Source: Prosthecobacter sp.
GTDB taxonomy: Bacteria > Verrucomicrobiota > Verrucomicrobiia > Verrucomicrobiales > Verrucomicrobiaceae
Direction: 5' to 3'
DNA length: 64,000 bases
Assembly (NCBI RefSeq): GCF_034366625.1
Contig: NZ_JAXMIH010000005.1
Location: 1-64,000, forward strand
A program made the translations under genes and the position numbers. Each line of letters begins with the position of its first letter. The stretch's first letter is position 1. Positions 57,090 to 64,000 of the stretch are shown here, one piece after another. The notes under the pieces are model-generated. The model made no database searches and was not told where the DNA came from. It saw only the letters and a program-made list of their open reading frames with translations.

Positions 57090-57437
57090 TTAGACCTCAA
57101 ATTCATCCGCCGGATCAAACGGCGGCATGGGCACATTGATGATCTTCAGCTTGCCCACCGCGCGATGCACGCACCCGGGGCGGATCATGACCGTGGTCAT
57201 CGGTTTGAGCGGAATGATCTGCCCGTCCGCCTCCAGATGACCTTCGCCTTCGAGGACAATGTAGATCTCCGTCATCTTCTGGTGGTAGTGCGCCTTGGAG
57301 TCCGCGTGGATGTCCGTCAGATGCACGGTGGCGAGAGTGTTCCAGTCTTCCTTAAAGGCACGCCGCGCCTGACCACAAGGACAGGGCGTTGGCGGAATCT
57401 CATCAAGCTGGGCGACGGCGAAGCGGGGAGTGTTCAT
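57090..57437 (-). CDS. Cupin-domain protein
   Basis: 115 residues with a single cupin: metal motif 1 HADSKAHYHQKMTEIYIVLE (H, H, E), motif 2 RPGCVHRAVG (His). Such small cupins are often sugar-phosphate isomerases, dioxygenases or binding proteins; substrate is not readable. Same direction as hemL with 33 bases between. Confidence 0.85.
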   Translation of the reverse strand: MNTPRFAVAQLDEIPPTPCPCGQARRAFKEDWNTLATVHLTDIHADSKAHYHQKMTEIYIVLEGEGHLEADGQIIPLKPMTTVMIRPGCVHRAVGKLKIINVPMPPFDPADEFEV

Positions 57438-57470
57438 GGAAATGACGAATGCAGAGTGTCGAATGACAAA

Positions 57471-58757
57471 TTAAAGCGCCGCCAGTGCCGCGGCGGCGAC
57501 TTCGGCGGTTTGTTCGAGGTCGTCGCGGCTGTGGGCCATGCTGATGAAGCCGGTCTCGAACTGGCTGGGGGCAAAGTACACGCCGTGGTCGAGGCAGTGG
57601 TGGAAGAATTTGCGGAAGGCGGCGAGATCGGACGTTTTGGCGTCTTGGAGGTTGTGGACTTCCTTCTCGGTGAAGAAGAGGCAGAACATGCTGCCTTTGC
57701 GATACCAGCGATAGTTGAGGCCCTTTTTCTTGAGGACATCGAGCACGGCGGTTTCCATGATCTGACCGAGGTTTTCGAGCAGGGCGTAGCCGTTTTTCTT
57801 CTCCAGCTCGCGAAGTTGAGCCAAACCGGCGGCGAGGGCGACGGGATTGCCGCTGAGTGTGCCGGCCTGATATACCGGGCCGAGCGGTGCGAGCTGGTCC
57901 ATGATGTCGGCACGACCTCCGAAGGCGCCGACGGGCAATCCGCCGCCGATGACCTTGCCGAGGCAGGTCAGATCGGGTGTGATCTTCTCCAGTTCCTGCA
58001 CGCCGCCTTTGGCGAGACGGAAGCCGGTCATGACTTCGTCGAAAATGAGCAGCGCGCCGTGCTTGGTGGTGATGTCGCGGAGTTTTTGCAGGAAGCCGGG
58101 CTTGGGCAGGATGAGACCCGCGTTCGCCGGATACGGTTCGACGATGATGCAGGCAATTTCGTGGCCTTGTTTCTCGAACAGCTCTTCCAAGGCCGCTTCA
58201 TCGTTGAAGGGCAGCACGCTCGTCAATTCGGCGAAGGCTTTCGGCACACCGGCGCTGTCGGGATTGCCGTGCGTGAGCGCTCCGCTGCCGGCGGCGACGA
58301 GGAGGCTGTCGGAATGGCCGTGGTAGCAGCCGTCAAACTTCACGAGGCGATCGCGGCCGGTGAATCCACGTGCGAGGCGAATGGCGGACATCGTGGCTTC
58401 CGTGCCGCTGCTGACCATGCGGACTTTTTGAATGCTGGGCACCCATTCGCAGATGGTGCGGGCCATTTCGACTTCGTAGAGGTTCGGGATGCCAAAGCTG
58501 ACGCCATCCTTGGCAGCGTTATGGATGGCCTCAATCACCGGAATCGGCGCATGACCGAGAATGGCGGGGCCCCAGGTGCCGACGTAGTCGATCATGCAAC
58601 GGTCATCGACATCGTAGATGCGGCAGCCTTTGGCACGCTTCACAAAGAAGGGATCGCCGCCGACGTTGCGAAAGGCGCGCACGGGCGAGTTCACCCCGCC
58701 GGGGATGTACTGCTTGGCGAGCTCGAAGAGCTTGGTGGAAAGGGGTCCGTTGGGCAT
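57471..58757 (-). CDS. hemL: Glutamate-1-semialdehyde 2,1-aminomutase
   Basis: 428 residues, class III aminotransferase fold. [11 protein letters not shown] at the N-terminus and the PLP lysine in [17 protein letters not shown] (Lys about 266) match HemL. It makes 5-aminolevulinate from glutamate semialdehyde in the C5 tetrapyrrole route. Starts the hemL-cupin-DUF2007-thioredoxin-like unit. hemA is not nearby. Confidence 0.96.
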   Translation of the reverse strand: MPNGPLSTKLFELAKQYIPGGVNSPVRAFRNVGGDPFFVKRAKGCRIYDVDDRCMIDYVGTWGPAILGHAPIPVIEAIHNAAKDGVSFGIPNLYEVEMARTICEWVPSIQKVRMVSSGTEATMSAIRLARGFTGRDRLVKFDGCYHGHSDSLLVAAGSGALTHGNPDSAGVPKAFAELTSVLPFNDEAALEELFEKQGHEIACIIVEPYPANAGLILPKPGFLQKLRDITTKHGALLIFDEVMTGFRLAKGGVQELEKITPDLTCLGKVIGGGLPVGAFGGRADIMDQLAPLGPVYQAGTLSGNPVALAAGLAQLRELEKKNGYALLENLGQIMETAVLDVLKKKGLNYRWYRKGSMFCLFFTEKEVHNLQDAKTSDLAAFRKFFHHCLDHGVYFAPSQFETGFISMAHSRDDLEQTAEVAAAALAAL

Positions 58758-58855
58758 GGGTGGGGTGGCAAGGGATACGCGGGAGGTTTGAGGCGTCGAA
58801 CAAAAGGTTGCCGGGGACCGTCTGAGTCGGCTATTCTCATTTCAAAATCAGCCCC

Positions 58856-59584
58856 ATGCCTATGAAAGCGCTCTGTTGGATGCTCCTCACGCTATTGACC
58901 GCTCAAGCGGCCCAGGCGCAGTCAGTGACCTCGTCTTCCCGAAACAAATCGTCCTTGCAGAATCTGGAGCCGGGAACGTTTTCCGTGGAAGGCATGACAC
59001 CGAAGCCGGTGATCCTTAAAGTGCAGATTGAGGCGCCGATGTATCCCACCAGCAAGTTCCAGGGTGCGCTTGGTTCCTTTGCGCCCGGCACGCTGGTTAC
59101 CCTCATCGCGATGTCGGACACAGCCTACCGTGTGCGTGGCCGGGCCCGTCATGGCGATGTCGCCGGCTGGATTCGCCAGGCCGATGTGCTGTCAGCCGAC
59201 CCAAATCTGGCCGCAAATCTCAAGAAGCTCTACGAGCGCACCAAGAAGGTCGAGGAACTCATTCAGAATCGTCAGGTCGCTCTTGGCATGACCAGCCAGG
59301 AGGTGCAGGCATCGCTGGGCAAGCCCTCCCGCACGAGCGCTAAAATCAACGCCGCAGGCAAAGAGGAGAAGCTTGAGTTCAGCATCTACGAAAGAGTGCC
59401 GCAGACCACCACCAGTCGTGATGGCTTTGGCCAGCTCGTGCAGACCGTGATTTATGTGAAAGTCGAGGTCGGCACGCTCGGCGTCAGTTTCAAAGACGGC
59501 GTCGTCGCCGAAATCGAGGAGACCAAGGGCAATCCGCTCGGTGGTGGTGGCGTGCAGATTGTGCCTACTCCACCCGTCTTCTGA
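58856..59584 (+). CDS. Exported SH3-like protein
   Basis: 242 residues with a Sec leader (LCWMLLTLLTAQAAQA). The next ~75 residues resemble a bacterial SH3 domain (MYPTSKFQGALGSFAPGTLV, RARHGDVAGWIRQADVLSAD); the following part has a BamE-like phrase (GMTSQEVQASLGKPSRTS), and the C-terminus is Gly/Pro-rich. Function unknown, probably envelope. Convergent with gluQRS, one base between stops. Confidence 0.8.
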   Translation: MPMKALCWMLLTLLTAQAAQAQSVTSSSRNKSSLQNLEPGTFSVEGMTPKPVILKVQIEAPMYPTSKFQGALGSFAPGTLVTLIAMSDTAYRVRGRARHGDVAGWIRQADVLSADPNLAANLKKLYERTKKVEELIQNRQVALGMTSQEVQASLGKPSRTSAKINAAGKEEKLEFSIYERVPQTTTSRDGFGQLVQTVIYVKVEVGTLGVSFKDGVVAEIEETKGNPLGGGGVQIVPTPPVF

Positions 59585-60415
59585 TCAGCGCATCGCCTCT
59601 TTCACCCGCTCCGGCGTCCACCCAGCCGCACGCAGGCTGCGCAACGAGCGCGCATCATCACGTTTCGCCAGACGTTTGCCGGTTTCATCCGTGATCAGCC
59701 GATGATGATGCCATTCCGGCACCGGCAGGTCGAGCAACTCCTGCAACAGCCGGTGCAAATGCGTCGCTTCGAGCAAATCTTCGCCACGCGTCACCAGCGT
59801 GATGCCTTGCAGCGCGTCATCGACCACCACCGCGAGATGATAACTCGCAGGCGTGTCCTTCCGCGCCAGCACGACATCGCCAAACACATCGGGTCGCGTG
59901 GTGAAGCTGCCACGATCGCGATCTTTCCAGGTGAGTTGTTTGGAAACGAGCGTCACTGCTTTGGCAACATCCAGACGAAGCGCATAGGCCTCACCAGCCG
60001 CGATGCGTTCTGCACGCTCGTTCGCACTCCGATTCCGGCATGTGCCCGGATACAGCGGACCATCGGGGCCTTGGGGTGCATTTCCAGCGCGTGCGATCTC
60101 CTCCTGAATCTCCCGCCGCGTGCAAAAACATGGATACAAGACGCCCCGTGCTTCCAGCTTTGCCAAAGCGGTCCGGTAATCGTCAAAGTGGTCGCTTTGA
60201 CGTCGCACTGGCCTTTCCCACGTCAAACCCAGCCATGCGAGATCCTCAAAGATCGCCTCCTCATACTCCGGCCGTGCCCGCGTGCCATCGATGTCCTCCA
60301 GCCGGATCAAGAACCGTCCGCCTACGGCCGCATCATGCGCAAACAATGCCGCATACGCATGCCCCAGATGCAGCCATCCGGTGGGGCTGGGGGCGAATCG
60401 GGTGACTTCGAGCAT
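59585..60415 (-). CDS. gluQRS: tRNA glutamyl-Q(34) synthetase
   Basis: 276 residues. It has only the catalytic domain of GluRS: HIGH-like LHLGHAYAALF, zinc-type CFCTRRE...YPGTC and KMSKS-like KRLAKRDDAR. The absence of an anticodon-binding domain defines GluQ-RS, which attaches Glu to queuosine in tRNA-Asp. The ATG at 60415 (MLEVTRFAPSPTG) is the family start; upstream in-frame residues overlap the neighbouring gene. Confidence 0.95.
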   Translation of the reverse strand: MLEVTRFAPSPTGWLHLGHAYAALFAHDAAVGGRFLIRLEDIDGTRARPEYEEAIFEDLAWLGLTWERPVRRQSDHFDDYRTALAKLEARGVLYPCFCTRREIQEEIARAGNAPQGPDGPLYPGTCRNRSANERAERIAAGEAYALRLDVAKAVTLVSKQLTWKDRDRGSFTTRPDVFGDVVLARKDTPASYHLAVVVDDALQGITLVTRGEDLLEATHLHRLLQELLDLPVPEWHHHRLITDETGKRLAKRDDARSLRSLRAAGWTPERVKEAMR

Positions 60416-60426
60416 GCGCGGCGGGT

Positions 60427-61185
60427 TCAGGCGGCACGTACTTTCGCCACGACATCGCCATTGTCGAATTTCCCGCGCATGATCTGGTTGTACACATGGA
60501 GGTCCGGGCGGATCATGCCGTGAGTGAGTCCGCATTTGACCTTGGTGACCGCCAAGGCGGGAGACTCGCGCCAGCCGCCGCGTGCCAGGTTGGACGCCGG
60601 CGCCTGCAAATACAGCGTGTGATCGAAGGTCTCCTTCGCATGCACCTCGCCATCGTGAATGTGCAGTGTGGGGAAGAACACCGTGCCGGTCAGCGCGGAT
60701 GGAAACGAAAACGCCATCGGATGCACCTGCGCGTTGCCCGGCTTCAACTTGAACACGGCAAAGCCAAAGTCCGCATAACCCGGAAGCTTTGCCCACACGC
60801 CCTCTGGCAGCCTGAAGCGAGCATCCAACCGGCTGAAGTCGGCGATGGTCGGCACGAAGCTCGCATCATAGGCGCCGACGGACACGACTTTGAGCGAATA
60901 CCCGGTTGCGGCTGGTGCAGCACCAAACGGGTCCGCTTCTCTGCTTTTCGGCATCGGAAACAGCTCCCACAGATCCTCGAAGACGTTTTCATACTTCGAG
61001 AAGTCGAAAAACTTCACCGCATCCTCGCCTGTGCCCTCCTTGACCGGAATCGGCAGCACCATCGCCAGATCCTGATCCGCCTTCACCGACATCTGGTAGA
61101 TGATCACCTGATTCCCATGCTCGCCCAGCCGCGCGAAGATACGCGTGTTTTTGACCTCCTCGACTTTTCCAGTGAAGCAGCACAT
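60427..61185 (-). CDS. Conserved protein of unknown function with N-terminal MCCFTG motif
   Basis: 252 residues beginning MCCFTGKVEEVKNTRIFARL. There is no signal peptide; two adjacent Cys at residues 2-3 and a mostly beta C-terminal region (KVVSVGAYDASFVPTIADFS, VHPMAFSFPSALTGTVFFPT, IHDGEVHAKETFDHTLYLQA). I recall similar proteins in PVC and other bacteria without assigned function. The N-terminal di-Cys could bind metal or be redox-active. Same strand as and 11 bases upstream of gluQRS, so possibly co-transcribed. Confidence 0.75.
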   Translation of the reverse strand: MCCFTGKVEEVKNTRIFARLGEHGNQVIIYQMSVKADQDLAMVLPIPVKEGTGEDAVKFFDFSKYENVFEDLWELFPMPKSREADPFGAAPAATGYSLKVVSVGAYDASFVPTIADFSRLDARFRLPEGVWAKLPGYADFGFAVFKLKPGNAQVHPMAFSFPSALTGTVFFPTLHIHDGEVHAKETFDHTLYLQAPASNLARGGWRESPALAVTKVKCGLTHGMIRPDLHVYNQIMRGKFDNGDVVAKVRAA

Positions 61186-61225
61186 GATGCCGCATGCTAC
61201 CGAACCGTCACACCTCCTGTCCAGC

Positions 61226-61981
61226 ATGAATCTCGCCGACCTCGTCTCCCATCTCGACACCGAATTGCGCATCGCGGAGATCGCAGATTACTCGAACGCG
61301 CTCAACGGCCTCCAGCTCGAAAATCATCACGGCAAGGCCACGAAGATTGTCGCCGCCGTCGATGCGACGCTGCCGGTGATGCGCAAGGCAGTCGCTGCGG
61401 GAGCGGATTTGCTGATCGTGCATCACGGCATGTTCTGGACGGGGCTTCAAACGTGTACCGGACCGGTGTTTCAGAAGATGAAAGTAGCGCTGGATGCCGG
61501 GCTGGCGGTTTACAGCTGCCATCTGCCGCTGGATTTCCATCCCACGCTCGGCAACGACGCCGTGCTTGCGCGGTCGCTTGGTTTGGAGCCTTGCGGCACC
61601 TTCATGAAGACCAAGGGCACCGAAAATGGTGCTAAGATCGAGACGGAGATCAGTCGTGATGAACTGGTGAAGCGTCTGGAGACCGCGACGGGCTCGAGAG
61701 TGCATGTTTGCGCTGCTGGACCGGCTGTTTGCCGCAAAATTGGCATCATGACCGGTGGCGCGGGTTCGGAGGTGGCCACGGTGGCGAAGGCGGGCATCGA
61801 CACTTTCATCACCGGCGAAGGGCCGCATTGGAGCTACACGCTCGCCGAAGAGCTGGGCATCAACGTCCTGTATGGTGGCCACTATGCCACGGAGACCTTC
61901 GGCGTGAAGGCGCTGGCGGCGCACATCGAGGCGAAATTCGGCATCCCGTGGGAGTTTGTGGATCACCCGACGGGTTTGTGA
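61226..61981 (+). CDS. Nif3-like dinuclear metal centre protein
   Basis: 251 residues of the NIF3/YbgI family. Metal residues: LLIVHHGMFW (two His), then YSCHLPLDFHPTLGNDAVLA, with distal H and E in THFITGEGPHW-like segment (FITGEGPHWSYTLAEE). The enzyme role is uncertain; some members are GTP cyclohydrolase-1-like. Start at 61226 (MNLADLVSHLDTEL) is the family start. Directly before the glycosylase gene (4 bases). Confidence 0.93.
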   Translation: MNLADLVSHLDTELRIAEIADYSNALNGLQLENHHGKATKIVAAVDATLPVMRKAVAAGADLLIVHHGMFWTGLQTCTGPVFQKMKVALDAGLAVYSCHLPLDFHPTLGNDAVLARSLGLEPCGTFMKTKGTENGAKIETEISRDELVKRLETATGSRVHVCAAGPAVCRKIGIMTGGAGSEVATVAKAGIDTFITGEGPHWSYTLAEELGINVLYGGHYATETFGVKALAAHIEAKFGIPWEFVDHPTGL

Positions 61982-61984
61982 GCC

Positions 61985-62608
61985 ATGAGCTGGTTGAAGC
62001 GTGATTTCTTCGAGCGCGACGTTCTCGACGTGGCGCATGATCTGGTCGGCGTCGAACTCGTCTGGAACGGTTGCTCCGGCATCATCATCGAAACCGAAGC
62101 CTACGCAGTCAACGACGATCCGGCCTGCCACACGGCCTCACGTCCAAGCGCCCGTGAGTTTGTGCGCTCCAAGCCTCCCGGCACGGCCTATGTTTATTTC
62201 AACTACGGCATGTACTGGCTCTTCAACCTGCTCGTCAAAGGTGGTGGGCGCGACGGCCTGATCCTCATCCGTGCTCTGGAACCCAAACGGGGCATCGAGG
62301 CAATGCAGCAGCGCCGCAAGCGCGACAAACTACACGAACTCTGCTCCGGCCCCGGCAAACTGTCGGTCGCTCTTGGAATCGAAGGCGCTCATCACGGCAC
62401 CGTGATGGTCGGACGCGGCAGACCGCCGGGCTGTGGTCTCAGGATGCCGCAGGATTCCACGCATGAAGTGGTTACCGACATCCGCGTCGGCATCAGCCAG
62501 GCGGTGGACTTCCCCTGGCGCTTCCTGTCACACCACAGCCCTCATCTCAGCGTGAAACACGGCAAGGTGAAGCTGTCGGCGCTCACGCCACGCCGCCGCC
62601 CAAAATGA
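61985..62608 (+). CDS. mpg: 3-methyladenine DNA glycosylase (AAG/MPG family)
   Basis: 207 residues of the Mpg family. FFERDVLDVAHDLVGVELVW, ETEAYAVNDDPACHTASRPS (catalytic Glu region), AYVYFNYGMYWLFNLLV and RALEPKRGI, with GPGKLSVALGI are strong matches. It removes alkylated purines to begin base-excision repair. Adjacent to nif3 on the same strand. Its 3' end overlaps an antisense small membrane gene by 26 bases. Confidence 0.95.
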   Translation: MSWLKRDFFERDVLDVAHDLVGVELVWNGCSGIIIETEAYAVNDDPACHTASRPSAREFVRSKPPGTAYVYFNYGMYWLFNLLVKGGGRDGLILIRALEPKRGIEAMQQRRKRDKLHELCSGPGKLSVALGIEGAHHGTVMVGRGRPPGCGLRMPQDSTHEVVTDIRVGISQAVDFPWRFLSHHSPHLSVKHGKVKLSALTPRRRPK

Positions 62609-62813
62609 GGCGCACCAAGGCCACGATGCCGACGGCGATGTTGATGGTGAGGCCGATCTTTCTCTCCGGGAAGACGCCGAAGATGATGCCAATCACGCAG
62701 AACACGAGTACCAGCCAGTTCAGTGCTCCCAGCAGCGGAATGAGGCTGGGGACCATGCACAGCGCGGCGAACAAGCCGATCAGGACCGAGAGGATTTGGC
62801 AGATGGTTTTCAT
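62583..62813 (-). CDS. Small membrane protein of unknown function
   Basis: 76 residues with two to three membrane helices (SVLIGLFAALCMVPSLIPL; LNWLVLVFCVIGIIFGVF; GLTINIAVGIVALVRLILGG). ATG at 62813 follows from the hydrophobic start; upstream codons are poor. Its end overlaps mpg by 26 bases antisense. Common type in bacteria; no known function. Confidence 0.65.
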   Translation of the reverse strand: MKTICQILSVLIGLFAALCMVPSLIPLLGALNWLVLVFCVIGIIFGVFPERKIGLTINIAVGIVALVRLILGGGVA

Positions 62814-62930
62814 AGTGGCGGCAAAGATCGTCGGTTGGCCTTGAACACAACTGGAATTCTGGGGTGAAATTGGAAGCCCGCCTTGCATTCCCCTCGCTGG
62901 AGGCTAATCTCGCCGCCGCTCGTGATTCCA

Positions 62931-63021
<91 letters not shown>

Positions 63022-63022
63022 C

Positions 63023-63352
63023 TTATCGAGTCACCACCGGGAACGAGTCCGGCGCATCCACGGCGTAAAACTCGCTCGCTTCAGGATCAGGCATGCCATG
63101 ACTGCGGATGCCTTCCAATCGGCGGCGGCTGCCACGTTCGCTGCTCGGACGATTCGCCGTGCGCTGCACGAGATCCGTGATGACGGGCGCGGCAACTGCG
63201 GCGCCGGCCGCGAGCAGCGCCAGAGCGATCACATTGGAGGAACCACGACGCATGCCACGCCCAAACAGGATGCCCAGCGCGCAGCCTGCGGCGGCGGGGG
63301 CTATCAGGGAAGCATAGGACTCATAGCTGGGGGCGGTAGCGTTCTCTTGCAT
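63023..63352 (-). CDS. Small membrane protein of unknown function
   Basis: 109 residues with two hydrophobic stretches (about 13-28, LIAPAAAGCALGILFG; 39-55, VIALALLAAGAAVAAPV) and a basic tail (RTANRPSSERGSRRRLEGIR). The ATG at 63352 (MQENATAPSY) is the best start. It lies between tRNA-Ser and the next gene on the opposite strand, close to the tRNA 3' end (two bases). No family assigned. Confidence 0.6.
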   Translation of the reverse strand: MQENATAPSYESYASLIAPAAAGCALGILFGRGMRRGSSNVIALALLAAGAAVAAPVITDLVQRTANRPSSERGSRRRLEGIRSHGMPDPEASEFYAVDAPDSFPVVTR

Positions 63353-63445
63353 GCGGTACCATAGCCGCACACGGAGAATCACCAAAGAGGAATTTGCCCG
63401 TTCCCCGTTTCCTGTTAAATCATCCCTTTGCCTCTTTCCCCCCAC

Positions 63446-64000
63446 ATGACTCAAGCCGCATCCCCCAAACGTTACGCCCTCATCCTCGCCGGAGGCAGCG
63501 GCCAGCGCTTCTGGCCCATCAGTCGAGACGCCCTGCCCAAGCAGTTGCTCAAGCTCTTTGGCGACAAGACACTCTTGGAACTTACCATTGAGCGTCTCAC
63601 CGGCTTCGTGCCCAAGGAGAACATCCTCATTCTCACCAACAAGCAGCAGGAGGCCTCTGTTCGCGCCCTTGTGAAGGATTTGCCCGCCGAAAACATCGTC
63701 GCTGAACCAGAAAAACGGGACACTGCGCCCGCCATAGCTCTTGCGGTTGGTTGGGTCGTTGCTCGCGAACCGACGGCCACCATGATCGTGCTGCCGGCCG
63801 ATCATCTGATCCAAAACCACGCCGAGTTTCAGCGCGTGCTGCAAAACGCGGCTCTGGCCGCCGAAAACAGCGGCAGCCTTGTGACCGTAGGCATCAAACC
63901 GACCTGGCCGTGCCCCAGCTACGGCTACGTCGAGCGTGGTCGTCGTGCCAGCATTGGTGGTCTCGATGATCTGCCTGTCTGGGAGGTCGCCCGCTTTCGT
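63446..64000 (+). CDS. manC: Mannose-1-phosphate guanylyltransferase, N-terminal part (runs off the window)
   Basis: The first 185 codons of a sugar nucleotidyltransferase. ALILAGGSGQRFWPISRDAL is the GDP-mannose pyrophosphorylase signature (LAGGxGxRxxPLSR-like), followed by PKQLLKLFGDKTLLELTI and VLPADHLI, all family-specific. Makes GDP-mannose from mannose-1-phosphate and GTP for glycan synthesis. The 3' end is outside the window, so a fused isomerase domain cannot be judged. Confidence 0.92.
   Translation, partial: MTQAASPKRYALILAGGSGQRFWPISRDALPKQLLKLFGDKTLLELTIERLTGFVPKENILILTNKQQEASVRALVKDLPAENIVAEPEKRDTAPAIALAVGWVVAREPTATMIVLPADHLIQNHAEFQRVLQNAALAAENSGSLVTVGIKPTWPCPSYGYVERGRRASIGGLDDLPVWEVARFR

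Overview
The window reads as chromosomal DNA of a high-GC member of the PVC group, most likely Verrucomicrobiota close to Prosthecobacter/Verrucomicrobium. This is inferred from gene content: a PVC-type membrane dehydrogenase with a CxxCH haem site, exported Gfo/Idh/MocA oxidoreductases and SMP-30 lactonases with twin-arginine-like leaders, an ECF sigma/anti-sigma pair, many small exported proteins, and IS200-like REP transposase elements. No 16S rRNA is present, so the rank below phylum is a guess.

Layout. 1-3047: 3' part of an rRNA operon (23S, 5S, terminator). 3146-5481 (-): ECF sigma, anti-sigma, exported protein, LysM lipoprotein. 5711-9198 (+): sugar epimerase, oxidoreductase, lactonase. 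9318-15296: tcdA, rhodanese, superoxide dismutase, OmpA-like protein, polytopic membrane protein, HAD phosphatase. 15401-15994: rplU-rpmA. 16112-19947: assimilatory sulfate genes cysH-tauE-cysD-cysN. 19989-25237: carotenoid-desaturase-like oxidoreductase, propeller proteins, hypotheticals. 25409-28129: accessory patch with an apparently leaderless small-ORF/HNH pair, a 0.6-kb palindrome-dense segment and an AT-rich orphan membrane TPR-like protein. 28184-32892 (-): nrdB-nrdA with two NrdR-box-like sites upstream. 33138-41678: amidase, PVC cytochrome, TMEM43-like protein, kinase-receiver fusion, oxidoreductase, MOSC-mobA. 41697-46275 (-): DUF5329-like, rsmE, pepP and a pair of S1C proteases, one apparently dead. 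46403-50777: lpdA, small membrane proteins, an SDR. 50747-51672: RAYT transposase inside mirror-image palindromes, next to a remnant of the pyrB 3' end. 51693-58757: pyrR-pyrB, lipoprotein plus M23 peptidase, RDD, thioredoxin-like, cupin, hemL. 58856-64000: gluQRS, Nif3, DNA glycosylase, tRNA-Ser(CGA) and the start of a mannose-1-phosphate guanylyltransferase gene.

Most of the window is housekeeping. The points that stand out are: (i) the NrdB radical-tyrosine position is Leu and the first metal ligand is Glu, the signature of class Ic (Mn/Fe, tyrosyl-radical-free) ribonucleotide reductase; (ii) a symmetric RAYT/REP element beside a partial pyrB duplication; (iii) the 25.4-28.1 kb accessory patch; (iv) an active/inactive exported protease pair in which the PDZ domain interrupts the dead copy; (v) a Ser/Thr kinase fused to a response-regulator receiver. 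No CRISPR array, prophage or complete known defence system was seen.
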